From the NCBI RefSeq assembly GCF_000017265.1, contig NC_011144.1, positions 2,086,001-2,150,000 on the forward strand: 64,000 nt of DNA. The letters run 5' to 3'. The notes under the pieces were generated by a model. That model ran no database searches. It worked only from the letters and a program-made list of their open reading frames with translations, and was not told the origin of the DNA. The DNA is from Phenylobacterium zucineum HLK1 (GTDB lineage Bacteria; Pseudomonadota; Alphaproteobacteria; Caulobacterales; Caulobacteraceae). How positions within the stretch are numbered: position 1 is the stretch's first letter; each line of letters begins with the position of its first letter. The position numbers and the translations under genes were made by a program. Shown here in pieces: positions 44,670-53,057 of the stretch.

Positions 44670-46003
44670 GTCCGGCGGGCCGGCCGACGGCCTCGTTCTT
44701 CGTCCAGCTCCTGACCCTGACCGGCCTGACGCTGGTGGCCGCCTGGGCGATCAGCATCCTGCTGCTGTTCAGCCTGCCGCCGCCGATCCCGGACTTCTAC
44801 CGCCTGAGCGAGATCCAGCGGACCTTCGCGGGCTCTCCGCCGACCTTCACCGAGCGTCGCCCGCTGGTGCTGCGCCAGGCCTCCCGGCCTCCGGGGCCCG
44901 AGCTGGAGGGCCGCACCATGCCGGTCATCCGCGGCAAGCTAGCCGAGGAGCTCGGGGTGGCGCCCGAGGCCATCGTCATCGCCGGCGAACGGGGCCCCCT
45001 CTCCGACCGCCGGATCGGCCGCGTCCTGCGCGACCGCGCCGCGCGCGAGGGCATCCGGGAGGAACACTTCCTGATCGCCCCGTTCCAGGTCGGCGTGCGG
45101 CAGGCGGACGGGAGCTGGAAGGTCGTGCAGACCCAGAACCGGCTGGGCCTGTCGGACTGGCAGCAGCGCCTCGTCCTGTGGTTCGTGCTTTCGGCCCTGG
45201 CCATGGCGCCGGTGGCCTGGATCTTCGCGCGCCGCCTCTCGGCGCCGATCAAGCTGTTCGCCAGCGCCGCCGAGCGGCTCGGCCGGGATCCGAAGGCCGC
45301 GCCGCTGACCCTGAAGGGCCCCACCGAGATCGAGGTGGCCGCCCGCGCCTTCAACGAGATGCAGCAGCGCCTGCGCCGCTACGTCGAGGATCGCACGGCC
45401 ATGGTGGCGGCCATCGCCCACGACCTGCGCACGCCCCTCACCCGCCTGCGGTTCCGCATCGAGGCCCTGCCCGAGGAGCAGCGGGCCAAGTTCTCCTCCG
45501 ACCTCGACCAGATGGAGGAGATGATCACCGCCACGCTGGCCTTCGTGCGCGACACCAGCCGCACCGGCGAGCGCACGCCCCTGGAGCTGTCGTCCCTGCT
45601 GGAGAGCCTCTGCGACGAGATGGCGGAAACCGGCGCCCGGACCGAGGCCGAGCGGGGCGAGAAGGTGGTGCTGGAGGGCGATCCCATGGCGCTGCGCCGC
45701 CTGTTCGCCAACCTGCTGGAGAACGCAGTGAAGTTCGGCGGCGGCGCCCGCGCGCGGGTGTTCCGCGAGGAGAGCCATGCGGTCGTCGAGATCGACGACG
45801 AGGGCCCCGGCATCCCGCCGTCTGAGGCCGAGCGGGTGTTCGAGCCCTTCTACCGCCGCGAGCCGTCCCGTAGCCGCCAGACGGGGGGTATCGGCCTGGG
45901 CCTGGCCGTGGTGCGCTCGATCGCCCGCAGCCACGGCGGCGACGTCACGCTCGCCAACCGCAGCGGGGGCGGCCTGCGGGCCAGGGTGCTGCTGCCGCTC
46001 TGA
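44666..46003 (+). CDS. EnvZ-like sensor histidine kinase
   Basis: 445 residues. Two transmembrane helices (about 14-37 and 168-188) frame a periplasmic sensor of about 130 residues. HAMP (about 189-245) leads to the dimerisation helix with phosphoacceptor His252 in AIAHDLRTPLTRLR. The ATP-binding domain has N-box LLENAVKFGGG, DEGPGIPP and GGIGLGLAVVRS. The signal is unknown. It overlaps the regulator by ATGA. Confidence 0.94.
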   Translation: MSPAGRPTASFFVQLLTLTGLTLVAAWAISILLLFSLPPPIPDFYRLSEIQRTFAGSPPTFTERRPLVLRQASRPPGPELEGRTMPVIRGKLAEELGVAPEAIVIAGERGPLSDRRIGRVLRDRAAREGIREEHFLIAPFQVGVRQADGSWKVVQTQNRLGLSDWQQRLVLWFVLSALAMAPVAWIFARRLSAPIKLFASAAERLGRDPKAAPLTLKGPTEIEVAARAFNEMQQRLRRYVEDRTAMVAAIAHDLRTPLTRLRFRIEALPEEQRAKFSSDLDQMEEMITATLAFVRDTSRTGERTPLELSSLLESLCDEMAETGARTEAERGEKVVLEGDPMALRRLFANLLENAVKFGGGARARVFREESHAVVEIDDEGPGIPPSEAERVFEPFYRREPSRSRQTGGIGLGLAVVRSIARSHGGDVTLANRSGGGLRARVLLPL

Positions 46004-46111
46004 ACCGCATTTGCGGCGGGCGGATCGGACGGCCGGCCCCGCCCCTGAACGCCATCTGGGCCCTCAGGCGCGATTAAGCGTCGCACCACGCAACCTCTGC
46101 CGGTCCTCGTT

Positions 46112-46131
46112 GGTTAGCCAGACCGCTAACC
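46112..46131. promoter_or_regulatory. Perfect inverted repeat, possible operator
   Basis: GGTTAGC-N6-GCTAACC lies 13 nt before the ATG of the 49-residue protein. It could be an operator or an mRNA hairpin close to the ribosome binding site. No regulator with this site is known to me. Confidence 0.45.
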
Positions 46132-46144
46132 CTGCGAGGCGCCG

Positions 46145-46294
46145 ATGTCCGAGCCGGACCCCAGACCAGAACAAGATCCCCCGGAGACCGGGCCCGCGGA
46201 CGATCCGCGCCCCGATCATCCCGAACGGCCGTCCCGCGGCGAGCGGCCGGTCGGAGGCGCCTCGCTCGACCTCCCCCTCTCATCGCCCGATTAG
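46145..46294 (+). CDS. Small acidic Pro-rich protein, 49 aa
   Basis: 49 residues starting SEPDPRPEQDPPETG and ending LPLSSPD, with no hydrophobic segment, so probably disordered. GAGG lies 5 nt before the ATG, an ideal SD. It stops 14 nt before the KGG protein start and is likely co-transcribed with it. Function unknown. Confidence 0.6.
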   Translation: MSEPDPRPEQDPPETGPADDPRPDHPERPSRGERPVGGASLDLPLSSPD

Positions 46295-46308
46295 GAGAGT
46301 TGCCCAAG

Positions 46309-46521
46309 ATGCCAAGCGTTGACTCAGGCAAGCCGCGCGCCCGGCGCGGGTTCGCCGCCATGAACCCCGAACGTCGTCGCGAAATCGCCCGCAAGGGCGG
46401 GGCCAGCGTGCCCGGCGAAAAGCGCAGCTTCGCGAAGGACCGCGACCTGGCCGCCTCGGCCGGGCGCAAGGGCGGCGAGGCCTCCCGCGGCGGCGGCCGC
46501 TCCCGGGGCCGCGAGAGCTAG
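46309..46521 (+). CDS. KGG-repeat stress-type protein
   Basis: 70 residues. Two KGG-containing repeats (REIARKGGAS, then ASAGRKGGEAS) are characteristic of con-10/KGG general stress proteins. It is very basic and probably disordered. AGGAGAG lies 9 nt upstream of ATG 46309; an in-frame TTG at 46300 is too close to that SD. It ends in a CTAG shared with the egtBD stop. Confidence 0.8.
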   Translation: MPSVDSGKPRARRGFAAMNPERRREIARKGGASVPGEKRSFAKDRDLAASAGRKGGEASRGGGRSRGRES

Positions 46522-48725
46522 GCTCTCAACAGCACCATGGCGAAGGCGGGGTGGGCGGACGCCCACCACCGCTCGAGCCTCCAGCCAGCCGCCGCGGCGA
46601 GTTCGCCGAACCCCTCCACGGTGAACTTGTAGGAGTTCTCGGTGTGCAGGGTCTCCCCGGCCGCGAAGCGGAACGTCCGGCCGGCCACGCCGACCGCCTG
46701 GTCCTTCAGGCTCATCAGGTGCATCTCGATGCGGCTCTCCGCATCGTTCCAGACCGCGCGGTGCGCGAAGGCGTCAAGGTCGAAGTCGCCGCCCAGTTCG
46801 CGGTTGATCCGCGCCAGCAGGTTCTTGTTGAACGCCGCCGTGACGCCGAGCGCGTCGTCATAGGCCGCCACCAGCGTGGCGGCGTCCTTTTTCAGGTCGA
46901 TCCCCACCAGGAACGCCGCGCCGTCGCCCAGCAGGCGGCGGGCGCCGGCCAGGAACGCCTGGGCCTCCTGCGGCGTGAAGTTGCCAATGGTCGAGCCGGG
47001 GAAGAAGCCCACCACCGGCCGGCCCGCGGCGGCCACCGGCAGCTCCAGGGCGCGGGTGAAGTCCTCGCACAGCGGGGCGACGGCCAGCTTCGGATAGTCG
47101 GCCCGGATCGCCTTGGCCGCCCCCTCGAGCGCAGAGGCGCTGATGTCGATGGGCGCATAGACGGCCACCTGCGGCGCGGCGTCGAGGACGATGCGGGTCT
47201 TCAGGCTGGCGCCGCTGCCGAACTCCACCAGCGCCGCGCCGTCGGGGATCTCGGCGGCGATCTCGCCGGCCGCGCTGCGCAGCAGGGCAAGCTCGGTGCG
47301 GGTCGGATAGTACTCGGCGAGCGCGGTGATCGCCTCGAACAGGCGCGAGCCCTCGGCGTCGTAGAAGTATTTGGGCGGGATCGTCTTGCGCGGGCGGGAG
47401 AGGCCCGCGACCACATCCGCCTCGAAGCTGTCGTCTTCCGCGACGTCGCGCACGCCGTCGCGCGCCAGGCGCACGCCCGAGAACATCCACCGCTGATGCG
47501 GATAGAAGAAGTTGCGGTAGCTGGCCCGGACATGGCCGCCCGGCGTGACGCAGGCGCCGCCGCGCAGGACGAACTGGCCGGCCATGAACTTGCCGTTGTA
47601 CTCGCCGACAGCGCCCTTGGCCGGCTTGAAGCCCGGATAGGGCGCATAGGCGCTGCGGGTCCATTCCCAGAGGTCGCCGTACATCTGGCGCAGGCCCTCG
47701 CCAGCCGGCGCGGGCTGGGCGGTCAGGCGGCCCGATGTCAGGAACTCGCCGTCGTGCCAGGCGTGGGCGGCGGCGTGCTCCCACTCGGCCTCGGTCGGCA
47801 GGCGCGCCCCCGCCCAGGCCGCGTAGGCGTCGGCCTCGAAGTAGCTCACGTGGCTGACCGGGGCCGCGGGGTTCACCGGACGCGGGCCCCTGAGGGTCAT
47901 CTCGGTCCAGCCGTCCTCGCCCTCGCGCCAGTAGAGCGGCGCGCGCCAGCCCTCGGCCTGGACGCGGGCCCAGCCGTCAGAGAGCCAGAACTCGGGCCGG
48001 CCGTAGCCGCCGTCGGCCATGAAGGCCAGCCACTCGCCGTTGGTCACCAGCCGGTCGGCGAGGCGGAAGGGCTCGAGCCAGACCTTGTGGCGCGGCGTCT
48101 CGTTGTCGAAGGCGAAGCCCGGTCCCGCATGGCCGATCTCGACCAGCCCGCCCTCGAAACCGATCCAGGCCGCAGGCGCGGGCTCCGTCTGCGGGACGCC
48201 CTTGGGCGGTGCATAGGCCGGCTGCAGCGGCGAGCCGGCGAACAGGTGCAGGATGTCCATCAGGATCAGCTCCTGATGCTGCTGCTCGTGGGCGAGGCCG
48301 AGGTCGAGGAGGTCGGCGTGCGGTCCCGCCCCGCCGGCCAGCAGCCGCGCCATGCCGGCGTCGACGTGGGCGCGGTAGGCCATGACGTCGTCGAACGAGG
48401 GCCGGGTCATCAGCCCGCGTTCGGGCCGCGGCTGCCGGGCGCCGACCGCCTCGTAGTAGGAGTTGAACAGATAGCCGAAGCGCGGATCGAACACCCGGTA
48501 GCCCGTCAGGTGCGGCGTCAGCAGGAAGGTCTCGAAGAACCAGCTGACGTGCGCCAGGTGCCACTTGGTCGGGCTGGCGTCCGGCATCGACTGGACCTGC
48601 ATGTCCTCGGGCGTCAGCGAGCGGATCAGCGCCTCGGTCGCCCGGCGGACGGCGCGGTATCTGGCCAGGGCCTCGGAGTCGTCCGCCCGCGGGACGGCCT
48701 CGGTGGTCCGGTGGATGTCGCCCAT
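46518..48725 (-). CDS. Fused ergothioneine biosynthesis enzyme EgtB-EgtD
   Basis: 735 residues in one uninterrupted frame. Residues 1-420 are EgtB: a DinB-like N-terminus with iron-ligand candidates His59 (WHLAHVSW) and His146/His150 (HEQQHQE), then a sulfatase-modifying-factor domain ending near GGACVTPGGHVRASYRNFF. Residues 425-735 are EgtD, the histidine trimethyltransferase, with ADVVAGLSRPRKTIPPKYFYD, SAM motif VEFGSGASLKTR and FFPGSTIGNF. The enzyme should trimethylate histidine and couple it oxidatively to a thiol. ATG 48725 follows GGAGAG. An in-frame GTG at 47453 sits at the junction. A perfect EcfG-type promoter precedes it. Confidence 0.92.
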   Translation of the reverse strand: MGDIHRTTEAVPRADDSEALARYRAVRRATEALIRSLTPEDMQVQSMPDASPTKWHLAHVSWFFETFLLTPHLTGYRVFDPRFGYLFNSYYEAVGARQPRPERGLMTRPSFDDVMAYRAHVDAGMARLLAGGAGPHADLLDLGLAHEQQHQELILMDILHLFAGSPLQPAYAPPKGVPQTEPAPAAWIGFEGGLVEIGHAGPGFAFDNETPRHKVWLEPFRLADRLVTNGEWLAFMADGGYGRPEFWLSDGWARVQAEGWRAPLYWREGEDGWTEMTLRGPRPVNPAAPVSHVSYFEADAYAAWAGARLPTEAEWEHAAAHAWHDGEFLTSGRLTAQPAPAGEGLRQMYGDLWEWTRSAYAPYPGFKPAKGAVGEYNGKFMAGQFVLRGGACVTPGGHVRASYRNFFYPHQRWMFSGVRLARDGVRDVAEDDSFEADVVAGLSRPRKTIPPKYFYDAEGSRLFEAITALAEYYPTRTELALLRSAAGEIAAEIPDGAALVEFGSGASLKTRIVLDAAPQVAVYAPIDISASALEGAAKAIRADYPKLAVAPLCEDFTRALELPVAAAGRPVVGFFPGSTIGNFTPQEAQAFLAGARRLLGDGAAFLVGIDLKKDAATLVAAYDDALGVTAAFNKNLLARINRELGGDFDLDAFAHRAVWNDAESRIEMHLMSLKDQAVGVAGRTFRFAAGETLHTENSYKFTVEGFGELAAAAGWRLERWWASAHPAFAMVLLRA

Positions 48726-48824
48726 GAAGCTCTCCTCGCCGTCAGGCGGCTGATGTGGGCGCACGGTTGCGCCGCCACAACCGATCCTTGCCGTCATTTG
48801 TGAAGCTTCGGGCCCAGCGTCGGC

Positions 48825-48849
48825 AACGTGACTCAGCCGGCCGAGTTCC
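48825..48849 (-). promoter_or_regulatory. EcfG-type promoter for egtBD
   Basis: On the minus strand GGAAC (48849-48845) and CGTT (48828-48825) are separated by 16 nt, the general-stress sigma consensus of alphaproteobacteria. It lies about 100 nt upstream of the egtBD start. Confidence 0.82.
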
Positions 48850-48883
48850 AGGATTCTGGCGATTTTCAGGCGCTTAGGTTCCC

Positions 48884-48908
48884 GGAACGGTTGCCAGGGG
48901 GGCGCGTT
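48884..48908 (+). promoter_or_regulatory. EcfG-type promoter for the sigma gene (autoregulation)
   Basis: GGAAC (48884-48888), 16 nt, CGTT (48905-48908), 62 nt before the sigma-factor ATG. It is divergent from the egtBD promoter 35 nt away. A GATTC (GANTC methylation site, 48851-48855) lies between them. Confidence 0.85.
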
Positions 48909-48970
48909 GAACGGGCCAACCGAGAGCTAGCGCAGCCGGCCCACCGCTCCCCCGGGCCCAAGAGGACAGC

Positions 48971-49510
48971 ATGAGTTCGACGTCCAGTTGGCGGGACGAG
49001 GTGGTGGGCATGATCCCGGCGCTGCGGGCGTTCGCCTGGTCCCTCAGCCACAACGGCTCGGACGCCGACGACCTCGTCCAGGACACGCTGATCAAGGCCT
49101 GGACCAACCGGGACAAGTTCGAGCCCGGCACCAACCTGCGCGCCTGGCTTTTCACCATCCTGCGGAACACCTACTACACGAGCGTCCTGCGCCGCCGCCG
49201 CGAGGTGCGCGACGAGACCGGCGAGTACGCCGGCGGGCTGAGGTCGCCGCCGACCCAGGACTGGAGCGTGGCCATGCGCTCGCTGCAGGCGGCCCTGCAG
49301 CAGCTGCCGGCCGAGCACCGCGAGGCGCTGATCCTGGTCGGCGCGGCGGGCCTGTCCTACGAGGAGGCGGCCGAGATCTGCGGCTGCGCGCTCGGCACCA
49401 TCAAGAGCCGGGTGAACCGCGCACGCGCCCGCCTGCTGAAGATCATGGACGCCGAGGACGCGACCGACGTGATGGCGCTGGAGTCCGCCACCGCCATGGG
49501 CACCGCCTAG
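48971..49510 (+). CDS. EcfG-type general stress response sigma factor
   Basis: 179 residues. Region 2 carries PALRAFAWSLSHNGSDADDLVQDTLIKAWTN, interrupted by typical EcfG residues, and NLRAWLFTILRNTYY. Region 4 has LPAEHREALILVGAAGLSYEEAAE and IKSRVNRARARLL. It matches the EcfG/SigT (ECF15) group and is released from NepR by phosphorylated PhyR in relatives. Its own promoter fits the consensus it should read. No phyR is adjacent. Confidence 0.9.
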   Translation: MSSTSSWRDEVVGMIPALRAFAWSLSHNGSDADDLVQDTLIKAWTNRDKFEPGTNLRAWLFTILRNTYYTSVLRRRREVRDETGEYAGGLRSPPTQDWSVAMRSLQAALQQLPAEHREALILVGAAGLSYEEAAEICGCALGTIKSRVNRARARLLKIMDAEDATDVMALESATAMGTA

Positions 49511-49674
49511 GCGGACTTCCTGGCCGGCGCCGCGGAGGGCGCTGCGGGCGAGCCCTCGTCCAGCTGTTCGACCACCGAGCGGAGCCGGTCCGGCAGCGGG
49601 CGGGCCTGCAGCGCCCGGAACATGCCCTTCAGGCTCGCATCGAGGGCGGCGGCCTTCTCGCGCTTGCGCGTCAT
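49507..49674 (-). CDS. NepR-like anti-sigma factor
   Basis: 55 residues. The core LKGMFRALQARPLPDRLRSVVEQLDEG matches the NepR pattern L-x3-Y/F-x5-P-x-P-D-R-x5-L-x-x-L that binds EcfG between its two domains. ATG 49674 follows GGGAGTGGGA. It is convergent with the sigma gene and shares CTAG at the stops, whereas in many genomes nepR and ecfG are co-directional. No EcfG promoter is visible upstream. Confidence 0.72.
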   Translation of the reverse strand: MTRKREKAAALDASLKGMFRALQARPLPDRLRSVVEQLDEGSPAAPSAAPARKSA

Positions 49675-49767
49675 CGATCCCACTCCCAGCCGGCCGCATC
49701 GCACCGCGGAGCCGCGGCGCGCAAGTGCCCCCCGGCGGCGGCGGGCGCAACCCCGGTGCGACAATGC

Positions 49768-49792
49768 GGAACAGCCCGGACCCGCCGCCGTT
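49768..49792 (+). promoter_or_regulatory. EcfG-type promoter upstream of the 49828 gene
   Basis: GGAAC (49768-49772), 16 nt, CGTT (49789-49792), then GGAGGAGG as SD before ATG 49828. It overlaps the presumed 5' region of the divergent nepR-like gene. Confidence 0.82.
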
Positions 49793-49827
49793 GACCCTGC
49801 GAGACCGTATCCGGAGGAGGACCAGAC

Positions 49828-50709
49828 ATGGCGGACCGCAACGACTATCGCGGATCGTGGAGCGGCGGCGGCGACGACCGCTGGCGGCGCGGCGACGAGC
49901 ATCGCCAGGAGCATCGCCGGCGCGAACGCTGGGGCGGGCGCGAGGAGCGCTCGTTCCGGGGCGGCCACGGCGAGGAGGAGCGCGAGCCCTGGCGGCGCGA
50001 CCGCTACGGCTCCCTGTACGACCAGGACCGGACGAACTACGGCTCGGGCTGGGACCGCGACCGCGGAGACTACGGCCGCGGGCAGGACGACGACCGTCGC
50101 CCCCGCGAGGACTACCGGCAGACCTGGCGGCCCGGCGGCGGCGCCCCGTACGGCGACATGGAGCTGAACACCCGCAGCCCCGGCTACGAACAGTTCGGCG
50201 CGCCGCACGACTACGCCTACCACCCGCATTCGGAGTTCGATCCCGACTACCTGCACTGGCGGGACGAACAGCTGCGCCTGCACGACCGCGACTACCAGGA
50301 ATGGCGCCGGCAGCAGCACCAGCAGTACGACGACGAGTACCGCCGCTTCCGCTCCGAACGGCGCGAGGGCTTCGGCCGCTCGTTCCAGGAATGGCGCTCG
50401 CAGCGGAACATGACCGGCGGCATGGCCCAGCAGCACATCACGCCCGAGACCCACGACTACGCCCGCCGGACCGCGGCCGGCTTCGGCCACGGCCAGGACC
50501 GGCCCTCGGGCAGCCTCGAGCCGCCGGGCGCGCTGACCGGGCGCGCCGGCGCCGGCGGCTCCTCGGCAGGCGGCCCAGCATCCGGCGGCGGCGCTCTTGC
50601 GTCGGGGGACACGGAGTTCGGCAAGACCCCGCCCCAGGTGCAGGCCGCCACCGACGGCGACCGGCGCACCGACGAGAAGGACAAGAAGGACGACGAGCGG
50701 CGGTCGTAG
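49828..50709 (+). CDS. Disordered Arg/Asp/Tyr/Trp-rich protein, probable stress-regulon member
   Basis: 293 residues of very biased composition. The N-terminal half is dominated by D, R, Y, G and W. A central segment (about 125-205) repeats aromatic helices such as HWRDEQLRLHDRDYQEWRRQ and SFQEWRSQRNM, and the tail is Gly/Ala-rich and charged. It resembles SWFGD-type stress proteins found near EcfG systems. It has no signal peptide. A perfect EcfG promoter and a strong SD precede it. Molecular function unknown. Confidence 0.75.
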   Translation: MADRNDYRGSWSGGGDDRWRRGDEHRQEHRRRERWGGREERSFRGGHGEEEREPWRRDRYGSLYDQDRTNYGSGWDRDRGDYGRGQDDDRRPREDYRQTWRPGGGAPYGDMELNTRSPGYEQFGAPHDYAYHPHSEFDPDYLHWRDEQLRLHDRDYQEWRRQQHQQYDDEYRRFRSERREGFGRSFQEWRSQRNMTGGMAQQHITPETHDYARRTAAGFGHGQDRPSGSLEPPGALTGRAGAGGSSAGGPASGGGALASGDTEFGKTPPQVQAATDGDRRTDEKDKKDDERRS

Positions 50710-50738
50710 GCCTTCCTCGCACTGCCCCACCCTGCCCT

Positions 50739-50766
50739 GCCCGCGCGCCCCCGCCGGCGCGCGGGC
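50739..50766 (+). terminator. GC-rich hairpin, weak terminator candidate
   Basis: GCCCGCGCG and CGCGCGGGC form a perfect 9-bp stem with a 10-nt loop 30 nt after the disordered-protein stop. Only TTCC follows, so Rho-independent function is doubtful. Confidence 0.4.
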
Positions 50767-50880
50767 TTCCGCCCCGTCAACCAAGGCGGCGGCCCCGATT
50801 GGCGGCCAAGATCCGATCCGCTAGCAATTTGTATCGAGCGGGCGGCCACAAGCCCGCCGGGAGACGGAACGCAGCAGGGC

Positions 50881-52440
50881 ATGAGCGAAGACCCCATCAA
50901 GCTCCTGACCGACATCCCGTCGGTCCACGCCGCCGCGCGCGGCGACCACGTCGCGGTCGAGTTCGAGGGCCGCCGCCTGACCTACGCCGAGCTCGACCGC
51001 CGGTCGGACCAGGTCGCGGGCTTCCTGCAGCAGGCGGGCGTAAGGCCCGGCGACCGCGTCGCCTGGCTCGGGCGCGCCTCGGAGGCCTGGTACGAAGTCT
51101 TCTTCGGGACCGCGAAGGCGCGCGCCTGCTTCGCGCCGATCAACTCGCGCCTCGCCCCGCCCGAGATCGCCTTCATCCTGGGCGACTCCGGCGCGGATCT
51201 GTTCTTCGTGAGCCCGGAGTTCTTCGCGTGCGCCGAGGCGGTGGTCGCCCAGGTGGACCGGCCGATCCGGCTGATCGGCGTCGGCGGCGAGCGCGACGGC
51301 TTCGAGCCCTACGCCGCCCTGCGCGAGGCCGCCCCCGCGCCCGAGCTGACCCGGCCCTCGCCAAGCGACGACGTCCTTCAGCTCTACACCTCCGGCACCA
51401 CCGGCCTGCCCAAGGGCGTGCGGCTGACGCACGGGGCCTATGCGGCGTTCCTGGAACTACGCCACCAGGTGCCCGGCTTCGCCTACGCGGCCGAGGACAC
51501 GGTGCTGATCCTGATGCCCCTGTTCCACGTGGCGGGGACGAACATCAGCTTCTCGGGCCTGGCGGCCGGGGCGCGGCTGGTGCTGATGGCCGAGTTCGAT
51601 CCCGCGGCGGTCCTGCGCGTGATCGCGGCCGAAGGCGTGAACCACGCGTTCATGGCGCCGGTGATGATCAACGTCCTCCTGCAGACGCCGCAGATCGCCG
51701 ACACCGACTTCTCCAGCATGAAGACCGTCTGCTACGGGGCCTCGCCGATCTCGGAGGCGGTGCTGAAGGCGGCGACCGAGCGGTTCGGCTGCGGCTTCAT
51801 CCAGTTCTACGGGATGACCGAGACCTGCGGCGCGGGGACCACCCTGGCCCCGGAAGAGCACCGCGGCGAGCTGTTCCGCTCTTGCGGACGGGCCTGGCCG
51901 ACGCTGGAGGTGCGGGTGGCGGACGAGGCGGGGAACGCCCTTCCCGCCGGCCAGATCGGCGAGATCGAGATTCGCGGGCCGATCCTCATGGCCGGCTACT
52001 GGAACCGCCCGGAGGCGACGGCCGAGACCATCCGGCCCGACGGCTGGCTGCGCACCGGCGACGCCGGCTACATGGACGAGGGGGGCTTCTTCTTCGTCCA
52101 CGACCGGGTGAAGGACATGATCGTCACCGGCGGCGAGAACGTCTATCCGGCCGAGGTGGAGAACGCGATCCTCGGCTGCCCCGGCGTCGCCGACGCGGCG
52201 GTGATCGGCGTGCCCGACGAGCGCTGGGGCGAGGCGGTGAAGGCCGTCGTCGTCCCCTCGCCCGGCCAGGAGCCGGACCCGGCGGCGATCATCGCCTGGG
52301 TCCGCCAGCGGATCGCGGGGTTCAAGGCCCCGAAGTCGGTGGACTTCATCGAGGCCCTGCCCCGCAACCCGTCCGGCAAGGTGCTGCGCCGCGAGCTGCG
52401 CAAGCCCTACTGGGAGGGCCGCGACCGCAACGTCGGCTGA
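50881..52440 (+). CDS. Acyl-CoA synthetase (class I adenylate-forming)
   Basis: 519 residues. ATP-binding motif YTSGTTGLPKGV (about 170-181), YGMTETCGAGT near residue 310, GDAGYMDEGGFFFVHDR and the C-terminal catalytic Lys in RNPSGKVLRREL match acyl-CoA ligases. It activates a carboxylic acid, probably fatty or aromatic, to its CoA thioester. It lies upstream of the BVMO region, so ring or ketone degradation is possible. Confidence 0.92.
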   Translation: MSEDPIKLLTDIPSVHAAARGDHVAVEFEGRRLTYAELDRRSDQVAGFLQQAGVRPGDRVAWLGRASEAWYEVFFGTAKARACFAPINSRLAPPEIAFILGDSGADLFFVSPEFFACAEAVVAQVDRPIRLIGVGGERDGFEPYAALREAAPAPELTRPSPSDDVLQLYTSGTTGLPKGVRLTHGAYAAFLELRHQVPGFAYAAEDTVLILMPLFHVAGTNISFSGLAAGARLVLMAEFDPAAVLRVIAAEGVNHAFMAPVMINVLLQTPQIADTDFSSMKTVCYGASPISEAVLKAATERFGCGFIQFYGMTETCGAGTTLAPEEHRGELFRSCGRAWPTLEVRVADEAGNALPAGQIGEIEIRGPILMAGYWNRPEATAETIRPDGWLRTGDAGYMDEGGFFFVHDRVKDMIVTGGENVYPAEVENAILGCPGVADAAVIGVPDERWGEAVKAVVVPSPGQEPDPAAIIAWVRQRIAGFKAPKSVDFIEALPRNPSGKVLRRELRKPYWEGRDRNVG

Positions 52441-52448
52441 GCCGCCCG

Positions 52449-53057
52449 CTACGCCGCCGTGCTGGGGCGTTCCTTCACGCGGGCGAACCAGTCGGTCAGC
52501 CTGGCGAAAGCCGGATCCAGGGGCTGGCCCACCATGGCGCCGAAGTCGAGGAAGCTGAACAGCAGCACGTCGGCCAGGGTGAAGCGCTCGCCGACGATCC
52601 AGGGTCCCTGGAACTGGCCCTCCAGCCACTCGAGCCCGTCGCGGGCGATCGCCTTCAGGCCCGCCGAGGCCTCGGGCAGGCAGCGCATGCGGGCCTCGAA
52701 CATCGGCAGGCCCTCGCCGAAGCGGAAGCCGTTGGCCATCGGCTCGCAGATCTTCAGGTCGATCCGGCGCGTCCACATGCGGACGATCGCCCGTTCCTGC
52801 GGCGTGCGGCCGATCAGCGGCGGCTCGGGCTGCACTTCCTCGAGATACTCGCAGATGGCGGTGATCTCGGTGAGGCAGGTCCCGTCGTCCAGTTCCAAGG
52901 CCGGGGTCTGGCCGGCCGGATTGACCTGGAGATAAGGCGCGCGCCGGTTCTCGCCGCCGCGCAGGTCGACCTCCACCGTCTCGAGCTTCAGACCCTTCTC
53001 GGCCAGGAACATGCGCACCATGCGCGGGTTGGGTCCGACGGACGTGTAGAGCTTCAC
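52449..53057 (-). CDS. Glutathione S-transferase
   Basis: 202 residues from GTG 53057, which AGGGGGGAT precedes at normal spacing; an upstream GTG at 53075 overlaps that SD. The N-terminal thioredoxin-like domain has TSVGPNPRMVRMFLAEKG, the cis-Pro segment NPAGQTPALELDD and LTEITAICEYLEE. The C-terminal helical domain follows. Substrate unknown. Confidence 0.92.
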   Translation of the reverse strand: MKLYTSVGPNPRMVRMFLAEKGLKLETVEVDLRGGENRRAPYLQVNPAGQTPALELDDGTCLTEITAICEYLEEVQPEPPLIGRTPQERAIVRMWTRRIDLKICEPMANGFRFGEGLPMFEARMRCLPEASAGLKAIARDGLEWLEGQFQGPWIVGERFTLADVLLFSFLDFGAMVGQPLDPAFARLTDWFARVKERPSTAA

